From: a bacterium UBA2219
Lineage (GTDB): Bacteria; Desulfobacterota; Deferrimicrobia; Deferrimicrobiales; Deferrimicrobiaceae
Length of the DNA: 45,875 bases
Direction of reading: 5' to 3'
Assembly: GCA_002327765.1 (NCBI GenBank)
Contig: DCUH01000049.1
Location: forward strand, 1 to 45,875
Notes under the pieces: model-generated
What the model was told of the DNA's origin: nothing
Seen by the model: the letters and a program-made list of their open reading frames with translations, nothing else
The model's database searches: none
In this document: positions 1 to 7,798 of the stretch, piece by piece
Position numbering within the stretch: position 1 is the first letter of the stretch
Layout: the number at the start of each line of letters is the position of its first letter
Made by a program: the position numbers and the translations under genes

Positions 1-410
1 CCGCGCTTGCCCCCGTTGATGTAGATCCGCGGCAGCGCGGCGATCCCGCTTTCGCAGTAGACCGGCATGGCGCGACGTGTGCCGAAGGGTGACGTGCCGC
101 CGACCTGATAGCCCGAATGCTTGTCGGCGATCGCCGGCGCGCAGGGCTGGATGCGCTTCACGCCGATCGTTCGTGCCAGCGCTTGGGTGGAGACCTGCCG
201 GTCGCCGTGCATCAGGACGATCAGCGGCTTTTTCCTGTCGTCCTCCATCACGAGCGTCTTGATCACGGCGTGCTCGTCCACTCCGAGCTCGCGCGCGGAA
301 ACCTCCGTCCCGCCGTGCTCCTCGTAGGCGTACGGATGCTCCGTCCAGGTCACCCCCGCCGCGCGCAGCGCGCGGATCGCCGTCGTGACGGGCGACTTCT
401 CCCTGCCCAT
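1..410 (-). CDS. YbaK/EbsC-family Cys-tRNA(Pro)-type deacylase (3' end cut by window)
   Basis: This frame runs off the left edge, so only the first 136 codons are visible. The translation starts MGREKSPVTTAIRALRAAG, and the family signatures are clear: a GGTSPFGTRRAMPVY segment followed by PRIYINGGKRG at the edge, matching the GGISPLGQ and GGKRG blocks of YbaK/EbsC proteins. The family hydrolyses cysteinyl-tRNA(Pro) or related mischarged tRNAs in the cytoplasm as trans-editing factors (established). The start is the ATG at 410-408, preceded by a purine-rich GGGGAGGGGG tract. It is divergent from the dehydrogenase at 505. The ending is missing only because the window stops. Family assignment is firm; exact tRNA specificity is not readable. 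Confidence 0.88.
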   Translation of the reverse strand, partial: MGREKSPVTTAIRALRAAGVTWTEHPYAYEEHGGTEVSARELGVDEHAVIKTLVMEDDRKKPLIVLMHGDRQVSTQALARTIGVKRIQPCAPAIADKHSGYQVGGTSPFGTRRAMPVYCESGIAALPRIYINGGKR

Positions 411-433
411 TTCCCCCTCCCCGCGGTTCCCCG

Positions 434-462
434 TTGACCCGGGGCGCCGCCAAGGTTATGGT
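434..462 (+). promoter_or_regulatory. Sigma-70-type promoter for the SDR gene
   Basis: TTGACC (434-439) and TATGGT (457-462) are separated by exactly 17 nt, in the gap between two divergent genes. The predicted transcript would start near 469, giving a leader of about 36 nt to the ATG at 505. The match is by eye only. Confidence 0.5.
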
Positions 463-504
463 ACACGATCATCCTGCCGGAGGAGGAGGATCGGAACCGG
501 GGCC

Positions 505-1329
505 ATGGGCACGCTCAAGGGCAAGACGCTCTTCATCACCGGCGCGAGCCGGGGGATCGGCAAGGAGATCGCCCTTCGCGCGGCGAGGGACGGCGCCAAC
601 GTCGCCCTGGCGGCGAAGACGGCCGACACGCACCCGAAGCTTCCCGGGACCATCTACACCGCCGCGAGGGAGATCGAGGAGGCCGGCGGGAACGCCCTGC
701 CGCTCCAGGTCGACATCCGGTTCGAGGGGCAGATCGCCGGGGCCGCGGCGAAGACGGCGGAGACGTTCGGCGGCATCGACATCCTGGTGAACAACGCCAG
801 CGCCATATCCCTCACGGGCACGCTCGCCACCCCGATGAAGCGGTTCGACCTGATGTTCGGGGTCAACGTGCGGGGCACCTTCGCGTCGTCGCAGGCGCTG
901 CTCCCCTACCTCCTCAAGGGGAACAACCCGCATATCCTGAACCTGAGCCCGCCGCTATCGCTGGACCCGAAGTGGTTCCGCGACCACTGCGCCTACACGA
1001 TGGCGAAGTACGGCATGAGCCTCTGTGTCCTCGGGATGTCCGGGGAGTTCCGGGAGGCGGGGGTCGCGGTGAACGCCCTGTGGCCGAAGACGGTGATCGC
1101 CACCGCGGCGATCGCGGCGATCCCCGGGGTGGACACGCGCCACTGCCGCAAGCCCTCCATCGTCGCGGACGCGGCGCACGCGATCCTCACCCGGGACAGC
1201 CGCTCCTGCACGGGCAACTTCTTCGTCGACGAAGAGGTGCTCGCCTCGGAAGGCGTGACCGACTTCTCGCGGTATGCCGTGGAGCCCGGCGCCCCCCTGC
1301 TCCCCGATTTCTTCCTCGATCCGTCGTAA
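505..1329 (+). CDS. Short-chain dehydrogenase/reductase, HSDL2-like
   Basis: A 274-residue classical short-chain dehydrogenase. The N-terminal TGASRGIG glycine motif (about residues 13-20) binds NAD(P)(H), NNAS (about 95) stabilises the central sheet, and YTMAK supplies the catalytic Tyr and Lys, with a serine in the preceding NLSPPLS segment. The sequence KTLFITGASRGIGKEIALRAA, the AAKT after the second strand and the FFVDEEVL ending resemble the N-terminal domain of hydroxysteroid dehydrogenase-like protein 2; the sterol-carrier domain of eukaryotic HSDL2 is absent. I chose the ATG at 505 because the protein then begins just before the Rossmann fold; a GGAGGAGGAGG tract lies further upstream. 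The substrate cannot be told. It appears to be transcribed alone or with the small downstream gene. Confidence 0.9.
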   Translation: MGTLKGKTLFITGASRGIGKEIALRAARDGANVALAAKTADTHPKLPGTIYTAAREIEEAGGNALPLQVDIRFEGQIAGAAAKTAETFGGIDILVNNASAISLTGTLATPMKRFDLMFGVNVRGTFASSQALLPYLLKGNNPHILNLSPPLSLDPKWFRDHCAYTMAKYGMSLCVLGMSGEFREAGVAVNALWPKTVIATAAIAAIPGVDTRHCRKPSIVADAAHAILTRDSRSCTGNFFVDEEVLASEGVTDFSRYAVEPGAPLLPDFFLDPS

Positions 1330-1372
1330 TTCCATCACCCGGGCACGCCGAAAGGAGCGAAGAGACGTCGTC

Positions 1373-1723
1373 ATGAAGAAGTTGCTTGCGCTGCTGTTCG
1401 CCGCGATATTCGCGGCCTCCATGTGCGGTCACGCCGCCGCGCAGGACCGGAGCGGCCGGACCTCCGGGAAGAGCTCTTCCAAGGTCCTGAAGGAAAAGAA
1501 GCAGAAAGGCGCGAAGGCGGCGAAGAAGGCCGCGAAGCCGCCGAAGAAGCCCGGCGCCGTGAAGAAGCCCGGGACGGCCCCCGGGAAAGCCCCCGAGACG
1601 CCCGGGCAGGCGCCTCCGCCGCAACCGCGGCCGGACACCCCGTTCTCGACGCCCCCGCCGGGAACCGGCTACGGCAACCTGGACCGCACGCCGGCGCCCG
1701 GCAAGGCGCCGGCAGCGAGGTGA
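1373..1723 (+). CDS. Secreted Lys/Pro/Ala-rich low-complexity protein, unknown function
   Basis: A 116-residue protein with a clear signal peptide (MKKLLALLFAAIFAAS, cleavage plausible after AAA at about residue 25). The mature part is low complexity: a lysine/alanine-rich block (KEKKQKGAKAAKKAAKPPKK) followed by a proline/glycine-rich tail ending in PAPGKAPAAR. No enzyme motif or known domain is visible. The composition suggests a basic, unfolded periplasmic or envelope-bound protein that could bind polyanions, which is inference. It sits 43 nt after the SDR stop with an AAAGGAG-like site upstream, and converges on the hemerythrin gene with only 7 nt between stops. Confidence 0.65.
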   Translation: MKKLLALLFAAIFAASMCGHAAAQDRSGRTSGKSSSKVLKEKKQKGAKAAKKAAKPPKKPGAVKKPGTAPGKAPETPGQAPPPQPRPDTPFSTPPPGTGYGNLDRTPAPGKAPAAR

Positions 1724-1730
1724 CCCCGCC

Positions 1731-2144
1731 TCACTTCCGGTTCTTCTCTTTGAGGAACTTCCCCAGCTCCCGGTCCGTCACCCCGATGTGCCCGACCAGC
1801 CAGTCTCCCACGGTGGCGGCGATCCTTTGCGCGGCCGCCGGGGTGATGCCCTCGGCGTCGATTTCGTCCCTCAGGTCGTAGAACATCGCGATGAACCGGT
1901 TGTGCTCGGCCTTGTGCTCCGCGTACCCCGGGTAGTTGTGCCGGCGCATGTAGAGCTCTTCCATCCCGAAATGGTTCACCACGTAGTCCTCGAGGAAGCC
2001 GATCATCCAGGGAACCTCCCCGGGGACCACGGAGTCCGGCTTGCCCGGTTCGCTCAGCAGCGAGTTGAACGCCCTGAACATCTCCCGGTGCTGCGAGTCG
2101 ATCGTCTCGACCCCGACCTCCAGCTCCTTCCTCCACACGTACAT
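1731..2144 (-). CDS. Bacteriohemerythrin
   Basis: A 137-residue single-domain hemerythrin. The expected diiron ligands are all present: His19 in DSQHREMF, His58 and Glu62 in NHFGMEE, His77 and His81 in HKAEH, and His119 with Asp124 in HIGVTD. The family binds O2 reversibly at a mu-oxo diiron centre and serves oxygen storage, sensing or delivery in the cytoplasm of microaerophilic and anaerobic bacteria (established). There is no fused signalling domain. It lies 16 nt upstream of nothing on its own strand except the metallochaperone at 2376, whose stop is only 16 nt before this start, so the two probably share a transcript. The ATG start is preceded by an AGGAAAGGGG tract. Confidence 0.95.
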   Translation of the reverse strand: MYVWRKELEVGVETIDSQHREMFRAFNSLLSEPGKPDSVVPGEVPWMIGFLEDYVVNHFGMEELYMRRHNYPGYAEHKAEHNRFIAMFYDLRDEIDAEGITPAAAQRIAATVGDWLVGHIGVTDRELGKFLKEKNRK

Positions 2145-2160
2145 GAGCGGTCCCCTTTCC

Positions 2161-2376
2161 TCAGGCGGCGGGATAGGACGAGTACCCTTCCTCTTCCACG
2201 GCCTTCGCCAGGGCTTGCGGGGTGACCTCCGCGGGGTCGTACGAGACCTTCGCCCTCGGCGGGTCCAGCGTGACCTCGGCCCCCCCCACGCCGGGGAGCC
2301 CTTCGATGGCCCGCTTCACCGCGGCGACGCAATGCCCGCACGACATCCCCTTGATCTCCAGGGTTACGCTCTCCAT
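2161..2376 (-). CDS. CopZ-like heavy-metal-associated (HMA) metallochaperone
   Basis: A 71-residue single HMA domain. The GMSCGHC motif near residue 10 carries the CxxC pair that binds Cu(I) or another soft metal, and the rest has the usual ferredoxin-like pattern (VTLEIKG, AIEGLPGV, AKVSYDP, AVEEEGY). The frame is open further upstream, but the ATG at 2376 directly precedes VTLEIKG and has a GGGAGG site about 7 nt upstream, so I place the start there. Such proteins carry copper in the cytoplasm to P-type ATPases or regulators (established); no CopA is visible here. It is the first gene of a likely two-gene unit with the hemerythrin. Confidence 0.9.
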   Translation of the reverse strand: MESVTLEIKGMSCGHCVAAVKRAIEGLPGVGGAEVTLDPPRAKVSYDPAEVTPQALAKAVEEEGYSSYPAA

Positions 2377-2425
2377 GCATATGCCTCCCGCTGATCCGGA
2401 TGCTTTCGCCGATGCTGCCATATCC

Positions 2426-2431
2426 ATTATA
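2426..2431 (-). promoter_or_regulatory. Perfect -10 hexamer upstream of the metallochaperone
   Basis: TATAAT on the minus strand at 2431-2426, about 50 nt before the HMA start codon. I see no good -35 hexamer at the right distance (the spot holds GCCCGG), so either the promoter is activator-dependent or the match is chance. A GC-rich inverted repeat (CCGCCCG/CGGGCGG, 2445-2463) lies just upstream, between this and the divergent kinase gene. Confidence 0.3.
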
Positions 2432-2498
2432 TCCCCCCGCCCTTCCGCCCGGGCCGCGGGCGGTGTAGTAGAATCTTAGGAAGAAAGGAGGGTTTATC

Positions 2499-3593
2499 AT
2501 GCCTCCCCTTTCGAAGGCACACCTGGAACGGTATCTCTCCGAGCGGTTCGGCGGAACGGCGCGCGTCGACGCGGTCGTCCCCCTGGGGGAAGCGGCCACG
2601 TCCGGTGCGGCGAAGGAGTACGGGTACGGCAAGCCCGTCAAGATCGAGTTCACCGTCGACGGGAATCCGCACTCCGCCGTCCTCAACACGACGAGCCCCG
2701 GCCCCTTCGGGCACGAGCACATGGCGGACCGGGCGCAGATGCAGCTCTGGAACTACGGCGCCTACAACGCGCTGCAGGGCCACGTCCGGGCGATCGACGT
2801 GGGCGCGACGCACGCCGACGGCACGCTGACTTCCGTCCGCGACGCCGAGGAGTTCTTCCTGCTGGTCGACCACGTCGAGGGGACCAGCTACATCCACGAC
2901 GTCGCCCGCCTGCAAGCGGGCGGGGAGCTGCGCGAGGTCGACGTCGCCCGGTCGAGGGCTCTGTGCGATTACCTCTCCACAATCCACCGTTTGAAGGGCG
3001 ACGACCCCGGCCTGTACGTGCGCCGCATCCGCGAGCTGGTCGGTCACGGCGAGTGCATCATGGGGCTGATCGACAGCTATCCCCCCCAGTGCGGCTTCAT
3101 CACCCCCGCCCTCCTGGAGGAGATCGAGCGGCGCTGCGTCGCCTGGCGCTGGAAGCTGAAAGGACGCACGGAGCGGCTGCGCCAGGTGCACGGCGACTTC
3201 CACCCCTTCAACATCCTCTTCCGCGAGGGGACCGACTTCACCGTGCTCGACCGGTCGCGCGGCGAGTGGGGCGAGCCGGCGGACGACGTGACGGCGCTCA
3301 CCGGGAATTACCTGTTCGCCTCACTGCAGGCGCACGGACGCCTCCAGGGCCCCCTGGAGACGCTCTTCACGGGGTTCTGGGAGCGGTACATCGGGCGCAC
3401 CGGGGACGAGGGGGTCCTCGAGGCGGCTCCCCTCTTCTTCGCCTTCCGCTGCCTTGTGATGGCCTCGCCGGTCTGGTACCCGTCGCTCGACGAGGAGGTG
3501 CGCAGCAGGCTCTTCTCGTTCACGATCGCCTCGTTGCACGCCACCCGCTTCGACCCGGGGCGGGTCAACGAGATGCTCATCCGTGGGGTCTGA
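2499..3593 (+). CDS. Aminoglycoside-phosphotransferase (APH)-fold kinase
   Basis: A 364-residue protein of the APH/choline-kinase fold. The catalytic loop HGDFHPFNILF (about residues 230-240) holds the Brenner motif with its Asp and Asn, and the metal-binding segment follows as VLDRSRGEWGEPADDV, where the usual IDFE/IDWE is replaced by LDRS. The N-lobe contains a plausible ATP-binding region. The family phosphorylates small molecules, not only antibiotics (established). The gene overlaps the next by 11 nt, so the two proteins are probably made together; that partner is an APS-kinase-like P-loop protein. The start has an AAGGAGGG site 8 nt upstream. The substrate is unknown. Confidence 0.82.
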   Translation: MPPLSKAHLERYLSERFGGTARVDAVVPLGEAATSGAAKEYGYGKPVKIEFTVDGNPHSAVLNTTSPGPFGHEHMADRAQMQLWNYGAYNALQGHVRAIDVGATHADGTLTSVRDAEEFFLLVDHVEGTSYIHDVARLQAGGELREVDVARSRALCDYLSTIHRLKGDDPGLYVRRIRELVGHGECIMGLIDSYPPQCGFITPALLEEIERRCVAWRWKLKGRTERLRQVHGDFHPFNILFREGTDFTVLDRSRGEWGEPADDVTALTGNYLFASLQAHGRLQGPLETLFTGFWERYIGRTGDEGVLEAAPLFFAFRCLVMASPVWYPSLDEEVRSRLFSFTIASLHATRFDPGRVNEMLIRGV

Positions 3594-4158
3594 GCGCAGG
3601 CCCGCCTTCGCGGTGTGGATCACGGGGCTTTCGTCCTCGGGGAAGTCCTCCATCGCCCGGGAGCTGGTCGCGCTGCTTGCCGCCCGAGGCGTGCGCCCGC
3701 GGGTGCTCGAGTCCGACGCGGTGCGTCGCGAGATCACGCCGAAAGCGACGTACGGCGAGGCGGAGCGCGACATCTTCTACGCCGCGCTCGCCTGCATCGC
3801 CCGCCTCCTGGTGGAGCACGACGTCACCGTGATCGTCGACGCGACGGCGAACCGCAGGGCGTACCGCGACCGCGCGCGGGCGGAGATCCCCCGCTTCGTC
3901 GAGGTGCACGTGCGCTGCCCGCTCGAGGTGTGCCGGTCGCGCGACCCGAAGGGGATCTACCGGCGCGGCGCGGACGGGAGCGCGCCCAACGTCCCGGGGC
4001 TCACCGCCCCGTACGAGGAGCCGCTGCGCCCCGAGGTGGTCGTGGACGGGGAGCGCGACGCCCCTTCCGTGTCCGCGCGGAAGATCGTGGAGGCGCTGGA
4101 GCGGATGGAGCTGCTGGCGCCGGCTACAGGGAGTCCAGCGCCCCGGCGTAGGTCATGA
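3583..4158 (+). CDS. Adenylylsulfate-kinase-like P-loop kinase
   Basis: A 191-residue protein starting with GTG inside the end of the APH gene. It matches CysC-type APS kinases: Walker A GLSSSGKSS, the ESDAVRR segment in place of LDGDNVR, VIVDATANRRAYRDRARAEI, EVHVRCPLEVCRSRD, then DPKGIYRRGADG and APYEEPLRPE. APS kinase makes PAPS, the sulfate donor for sulfotransferases (established). No sulfurylase (CysDN/Sat) is nearby, and the SDAVRR change at the substrate site leaves room for a different substrate. Its 3' end overlaps the convergent macrodomain gene by 35 nt. A link to the sulfotransferase at 29910-30884 is possible but only inferred. Confidence 0.82.
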   Translation: MGSERRPAFAVWITGLSSSGKSSIARELVALLAARGVRPRVLESDAVRREITPKATYGEAERDIFYAALACIARLLVEHDVTVIVDATANRRAYRDRARAEIPRFVEVHVRCPLEVCRSRDPKGIYRRGADGSAPNVPGLTAPYEEPLRPEVVVDGERDAPSVSARKIVEALERMELLAPATGSPAPRRRS

Positions 4159-4666
4159 AGGTGAGCGAGTCGTACAGAACGAAGCGGACCCGGTCGGGCG
4201 CGTTCGGCTCCGATGCGAGGAACGACGACACCGCGAGCAGCGCGATGGAGGCCGCCTCCCCCACCGGGTAGCCGTAAGCGCCGGTGCTGATCGACGGGAA
4301 GGCGACGGTGCGCACCCCCAGCTTCACGGCGATGCGCAGGGCGCTGCGGTAGCAGGAGGCCAGCAGCTTCGCCTCGTCGGCCTCGCCGCCCTGCCATACC
4401 GGGCCCACGGCGTGGATGACGTACCGGGCCGGCAGGTTCCCCCCGAGGGTGAAGACCGCCTGCCCGCGGGGGCACTCGCCGCGCACGTTGCGGATCCTCT
4501 GGCACTCCTCGAGGATGGTGGGGCCGCCCGCGCGGTGGATCGCGCCGTCGACCCCGCCGCCGCCCAGCAGCGTCGGGTTCGCCGCGTTCACGACGGCGCC
4601 GACTTCCTGTCGGGTGATGTCGCCGAGGACCAGCTCGATGGTCTTGCCGCCGAAGGTCTTTTCCAT
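4124..4666 (-). CDS. Macrodomain protein (ADP-ribose-binding, O-acetyl-ADP-ribose deacetylase type)
   Basis: A 180-residue single macrodomain. Diagnostic segments are GDITRQEVGAVVNAANPTLLG near the N-terminus, GGGGVDGAIHRAGG (the nucleotide-contacting glycine loop), YVIHAVGPVW, and PSISTGAYGYPVGEAA near the C-terminus. This is the MacroD/YmdB type, which hydrolyses ADP-ribosyl or O-acetyl-ADP-ribose esters in the cytoplasm (established for the family). The frame continues upstream of 4666, but the ATG there gives the standard N-terminus MEKTFGGKTIELVLGDI. There is no ribosome-binding site before it and a TATAAT box ends only 9 nt upstream, suggesting a leaderless message. It converges with the APS-kinase-like gene. 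Confidence 0.9.
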   Translation of the reverse strand: MEKTFGGKTIELVLGDITRQEVGAVVNAANPTLLGGGGVDGAIHRAGGPTILEECQRIRNVRGECPRGQAVFTLGGNLPARYVIHAVGPVWQGGEADEAKLLASCYRSALRIAVKLGVRTVAFPSISTGAYGYPVGEAASIALLAVSSFLASEPNAPDRVRFVLYDSLTFMTYAGALDSL

Positions 4667-4675
4667 AGGATTGAG

Positions 4676-4704
4676 ATTATAACTCCGATCGGAGGGGCTT
4701 GGAA
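4676..4704 (-). promoter_or_regulatory. Promoter with internal palindrome between macrodomain and CCA genes
   Basis: On the minus strand, TTCCAA (4704-4699) and a perfect TATAAT (4681-4676) are 17 nt apart. The predicted start of transcription is about 2-4 nt before the macrodomain ATG. The spacer contains a perfect 12-nt palindrome, CTCCGATCGGAG (4683-4694), which also lies just ahead of the ribosome-binding site of the divergent CCA gene and could be an operator for both. Confidence 0.45.
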
Positions 4705-4705
4705 C

Positions 4706-6067
4706 ATGGCCAAACGGGAAGGGAAGGCCGTGGAGGCTCGGATCCGGCGCGACCGCCGCCTTCTCGGATTTCTCCGGGCGCTGGCGTCCGCCGCGGGGCG
4801 CGCGGGCGGGGCGGCGTACCTGGCGGGCGGCTGGCTGCGCGACGTCGTCGACGGCAAGCCGGGAGGCGACGTCGACGTGATGGTGGCGGGGCTTCTGCAC
4901 GGTAAGCTCGGCGAGGCGCTGTCCACCCTGCCCGCGGAGCGGCTCGGCATCCGCAAGGTGGTCCCGGCGGGGAGGCATTTCCCGGTGTACCGGGTGGCGA
5001 CCTCCTGGGGCGCGAAGTACGTCGACGTCGCGGCCGCCCGGGGCGACGGGCGGGCCAAGGGATGGGGCCCCTTCGCCTGCGCGCTGGCCGACGCCGCCCG
5101 CCGCGACTTCACGATCAATAGCATGCTCTACGAGCTGTTCCCCTCCCCGAAGGGGCTCCGCGGCGAGCTGGTCGACTCCTTCGGCGGCGCCGCCGACCTG
5201 GCCCGCCGCACGATCCGCTGCGTGGGGTTTCCGGAGGACCGCCTGCGCGAGGACCCGGTGAGGGCGCTGCGGGCGATCCGGATGAAGAACGAGCGGAGGA
5301 GGTACCGGATCGATCCGGCGACCTTCGCGGCGATCCGGCGCCTCGGACCCAAGCTCCTCCCCGGCGTCCCCGCGGACCGGCTCGCGGGCGAGCTGGTCCG
5401 CTCCTTCCAGGCGAACCCGCGCGGGACGTTCGACGACCTGCTCCGGTCCGGCATCCTCCGCGCGATCCTTCCGGAGCTTATCCGGAAACGGTACGGCGCG
5501 CAGCGCGCCCGCCGGAGGTACGCCGCCCTTGCCCGCGCCTGCCCCGCCCCGATCCCGGCGGCGATCCTGCTCTCGAACCTGCTGCTGGACCTCCCCCCGG
5601 GAAAGGCCGAAGCCGCAGCGCGCCGGTTGCGCTTCCCCGGGATCCGAAAGATCCTTTCGACCGTCCTGGACCTGCGGCTTCTGCGAAACCCCTCCCGGCT
5701 GCGGCACCCCCTCGCCCGGACCGAGGCGATCCTCGCCCGGCAGGAGGCGCCGGAACCTTTCATCGCCCTCTACCGCGCGGCGGCGGCGTGCGACGGCGCC
5801 CGCCCGACGGACCTGAAGCGCTTTCTCATACGTTGCACAAATACCCCTGTTTTCATTGACGGAATAGACTTGACGCGGATCGGATTCCCGGCGGGGCCGG
5901 AGCGGGAGGAAACGCTGCTCGCGGTGCGGGAGGCGTCGCTGGAAGGAAAGGTGAAGGACCGGGAAGCGGCGCTGAAAATGATCCGGGCGACCCGGGAAAA
6001 GACCCGGGCCGCCCGGAAGAAAATGTCGGGCGCCGGCCCGGCACCGAAAGGGGTCAGGGCACGATGA
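4706..6067 (+). CDS. CCA tRNA nucleotidyltransferase / poly(A) polymerase family protein
   Basis: A 453-residue class II nucleotidyltransferase. The head domain carries GGWLRDVVDG and the catalytic pair in GDVDVMV (about residues 50-58), followed by ARRDFTINSMLYELF and the FPEDRLREDPVRALRAIR signature that ends the conserved head-neck region. The C-terminal half is helical and basic with a Lys/Arg-rich tail (KDREAALKMIRATREKTRAARKK). Members either repair tRNA 3'-CCA ends or add poly(A) (established); I cannot separate the two from sequence alone. The ATG at 4706 is preceded by GGAGGGG and fits the start of the head domain. The 3' end overlaps the convergent export-protein gene by 14 nt. Confidence 0.88.
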   Translation: MAKREGKAVEARIRRDRRLLGFLRALASAAGRAGGAAYLAGGWLRDVVDGKPGGDVDVMVAGLLHGKLGEALSTLPAERLGIRKVVPAGRHFPVYRVATSWGAKYVDVAAARGDGRAKGWGPFACALADAARRDFTINSMLYELFPSPKGLRGELVDSFGGAADLARRTIRCVGFPEDRLREDPVRALRAIRMKNERRRYRIDPATFAAIRRLGPKLLPGVPADRLAGELVRSFQANPRGTFDDLLRSGILRAILPELIRKRYGAQRARRRYAALARACPAPIPAAILLSNLLLDLPPGKAEAAARRLRFPGIRKILSTVLDLRLLRNPSRLRHPLARTEAILARQEAPEPFIALYRAAAACDGARPTDLKRFLIRCTNTPVFIDGIDLTRIGFPAGPEREETLLAVREASLEGKVKDREAALKMIRATREKTRAARKKMSGAGPAPKGVRAR

Positions 6068-6617
6068 TCACGTCGCCGCGGCGGAGCAATATATTCGACT
6101 CGGGGTTCTTCCCCGCGGATACCTCATCGTAGTCGAACGGGATGATCGTCGTGCCGCCGCCTTCCCTCCGGAAGATGCGGACCTTGGACTTGTTGGCGAA
6201 CGGGTCGAACCCCCCCGCGGTCGCGAGCGCCTGGAGGACATCGATGTTCGACGTCAGCGGCATCTTGCCCGGCGCCTTGACCTTCCCCAGCACGTAGACC
6301 TGGTAGCTGACCACCTGTCGGACCTCGACGGTGACGACAGCGTCCTTGACGTAAGCGGACAATTTCTTTCCGATTTCCTGTTTCAACTGAGCGACCGTCT
6401 TCCCTGCCGCCACGATCTCACCGATCATGGGGTAGGCGATTTTCCCGTCGGGAAGCACGGTCGCCGGCCGGGTCAGGGAAGGGTCTTTCCACACCTCGAT
6501 ATTCAGGACGTCCCCGGGACCGATCAGGTAGTCCGATTCGGCCGCAGCCGCCGGATCCGTCCATGCAGCCGTTGCCAGCAGACACACCACAGCGATCAAA
6601 AATCCGTTCGTTTTCAT
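6054..6617 (-). CDS. Polysaccharide export protein, short OPX type (copy 1)
   Basis: A 187-residue periplasmic protein with a signal peptide (MKTNGFLIAVVCLLATAA, cleavage near AAAA-E) and no lipobox cysteine. The mature part has the Poly_export (PES) start YLIGPGDVLNIEVWKDPSL and a single SLBB-like segment with VYVLGKVKAPGKMPL. It stops after RRGDVIIVP, without the C-terminal membrane-spanning helix of E. coli Wza. Short OPX proteins of this kind occur in PEP-CTERM-associated loci and are thought to work with a separate beta-barrel (established for the class). It is about 38 kb from a close paralog at 43965-44555 but has no barrel gene beside it. Start chosen for the GGAAGGGGGG site. Confidence 0.92.
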   Translation of the reverse strand: MKTNGFLIAVVCLLATAAWTDPAAAAESDYLIGPGDVLNIEVWKDPSLTRPATVLPDGKIAYPMIGEIVAAGKTVAQLKQEIGKKLSAYVKDAVVTVEVRQVVSYQVYVLGKVKAPGKMPLTSNIDVLQALATAGGFDPFANKSKVRIFRREGGGTTIIPFDYDEVSAGKNPESNILLRRGDVIIVP

Positions 6618-6679
6618 TTTCCCCCCTTCCTTCGCACCTCGTATATTAGCAAACCGGATATTCCGGAACGTGTCGGTTC

Positions 6680-7798
6680 TCAAGCGCCGATCAGCCATTT
6701 CGAATGTCTCCCGCAAAGGCCTTGTACGGCCCGGCTGATCACGCAACTCGATGCGAGGACCAGTCCGCACAAAACGATGGAGAGCGCAACGACCATCCAG
6801 CCGCCAAGCGGCGGGGGAAACATCGTCTTTGAAAAATGGATGATAAACCTCGTCACGAACTGGTGCATGAAGTAGATCGCGAAGGAATACACGGCAAGCT
6901 GGTCCAATGCCCCCGGCAGATGCTTCTCCCATCGCTGCATGTAGCACAATATCAGCCCGCAGAAAGCGAGTTTCTGCACGTAGAAAAGGGATTCCCGGAT
7001 CGAGACGCGCCCAATCATATCTATGTCGCGCGTATAGAGCAGCACCAGGGCCACGGTCGATGCCGCCGCTATGGCGCCAAGCGTCCCACGCCAGCGGCGC
7101 AGGAACGCCAGGTTCCCGGCATACCCTTCCCCGAGAAATATGCCGACGGAATAAACACCGGCGAAGTACCCCACGGTCCCCAGACTCACTTCCCTGCCGG
7201 TCCTCGACAGAAACAGCGGCAAAGAGGCCATCACGATGATGCCCATGCCTGCATGCCTGCCCGTCACCAGCGAATTCAGCAGGGGCGTCGCCGCGAACAG
7301 CACAACGATTACGGGAATATACCAATAAGAGAGTTGCGCCGTGCCATGCCACAGGTTCAAAAGATATTTCCCCAGTAAACCCATCCGCGGATCACCCGCC
7401 GCGGAGGCCCCGTAGTAAAACCGATCGACCAGCGTGAACAAAAGCGACATCACGGCAAAAGGCGCGATCACGTTCGTCAGCTTGCTTCTGAAAAAACGGT
7501 TCCAACCGCGCCGCCGCAGCACGACGGAAAAAAGCAGCCCGGATATCAAAGCAAAATAAATCGTGCTGTCATGGAACATTACTTCGTTGAAAATATAGAT
7601 CCATTTCTCCGCCGGACTCAGTCCGGCATGCGTCATGTTGAAATCCAGGACCAGGCTAAACACATGCAGGAGGACGATGTTCGCGATGGCGAAGCCGCGA
7701 AACGCATGCAGGTGCTGTATCCGGCCGGTTCCGTCGCCCCCGCTCACGGCAATCCCGGGGGCCTGAATCACCGCATCATGTACAAAGCGGCTTTTCAC
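6680..7798 (-). CDS. Membrane acyltransferase, Acyltransferase_3 family
   Basis: A 372-residue integral membrane protein with about ten hydrophobic segments. The N-terminal HLHAFRGFAIANIVLLH motif is the signature of acyltransferase-3 (OafA/ExoZ-like) proteins, with catalytic His and Arg in the first helix. These enzymes transfer acetyl or other acyl groups to sugars of a surface polysaccharide at the inner membrane (established). The start is GTG; no in-frame ATG exists before the first membrane segment. It lies 62 nt upstream of the OPX gene and probably shares its transcript. A sigma-54-like site (7917-7931) lies about 120 nt upstream. Confidence 0.88.
   Translation of the reverse strand: MKSRFVHDAVIQAPGIAVSGGDGTGRIQHLHAFRGFAIANIVLLHVFSLVLDFNMTHAGLSPAEKWIYIFNEVMFHDSTIYFALISGLLFSVVLRRRGWNRFFRSKLTNVIAPFAVMSLLFTLVDRFYYGASAAGDPRMGLLGKYLLNLWHGTAQLSYWYIPVIVVLFAATPLLNSLVTGRHAGMGIIVMASLPLFLSRTGREVSLGTVGYFAGVYSVGIFLGEGYAGNLAFLRRWRGTLGAIAAASTVALVLLYTRDIDMIGRVSIRESLFYVQKLAFCGLILCYMQRWEKHLPGALDQLAVYSFAIYFMHQFVTRFIIHFSKTMFPPPLGGWMVVALSIVLCGLVLASSCVISRAVQGLCGRHSKWLIGA

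Noticed and set aside
1373..1723. Histone H1-like or DNA-binding protein because of the Lys/Ala/Pro repeats
   Set aside because: A clear signal peptide precedes the basic region, which points to export.
2445..2463. CCGCCCG/CGGGCGG hairpin between the metallochaperone and APH genes
   Set aside because: It lies between two divergent starts, so it cannot terminate either gene, and it has no T-run. GC-rich chance pairing is likely.
6654..6666. CCGGA-TAT-TCCGG inverted repeat upstream of the first OPX gene
   Set aside because: A short dyad in an intergenic gap; no matching copy elsewhere and no promoter elements arranged around it, so I do not call an operator.
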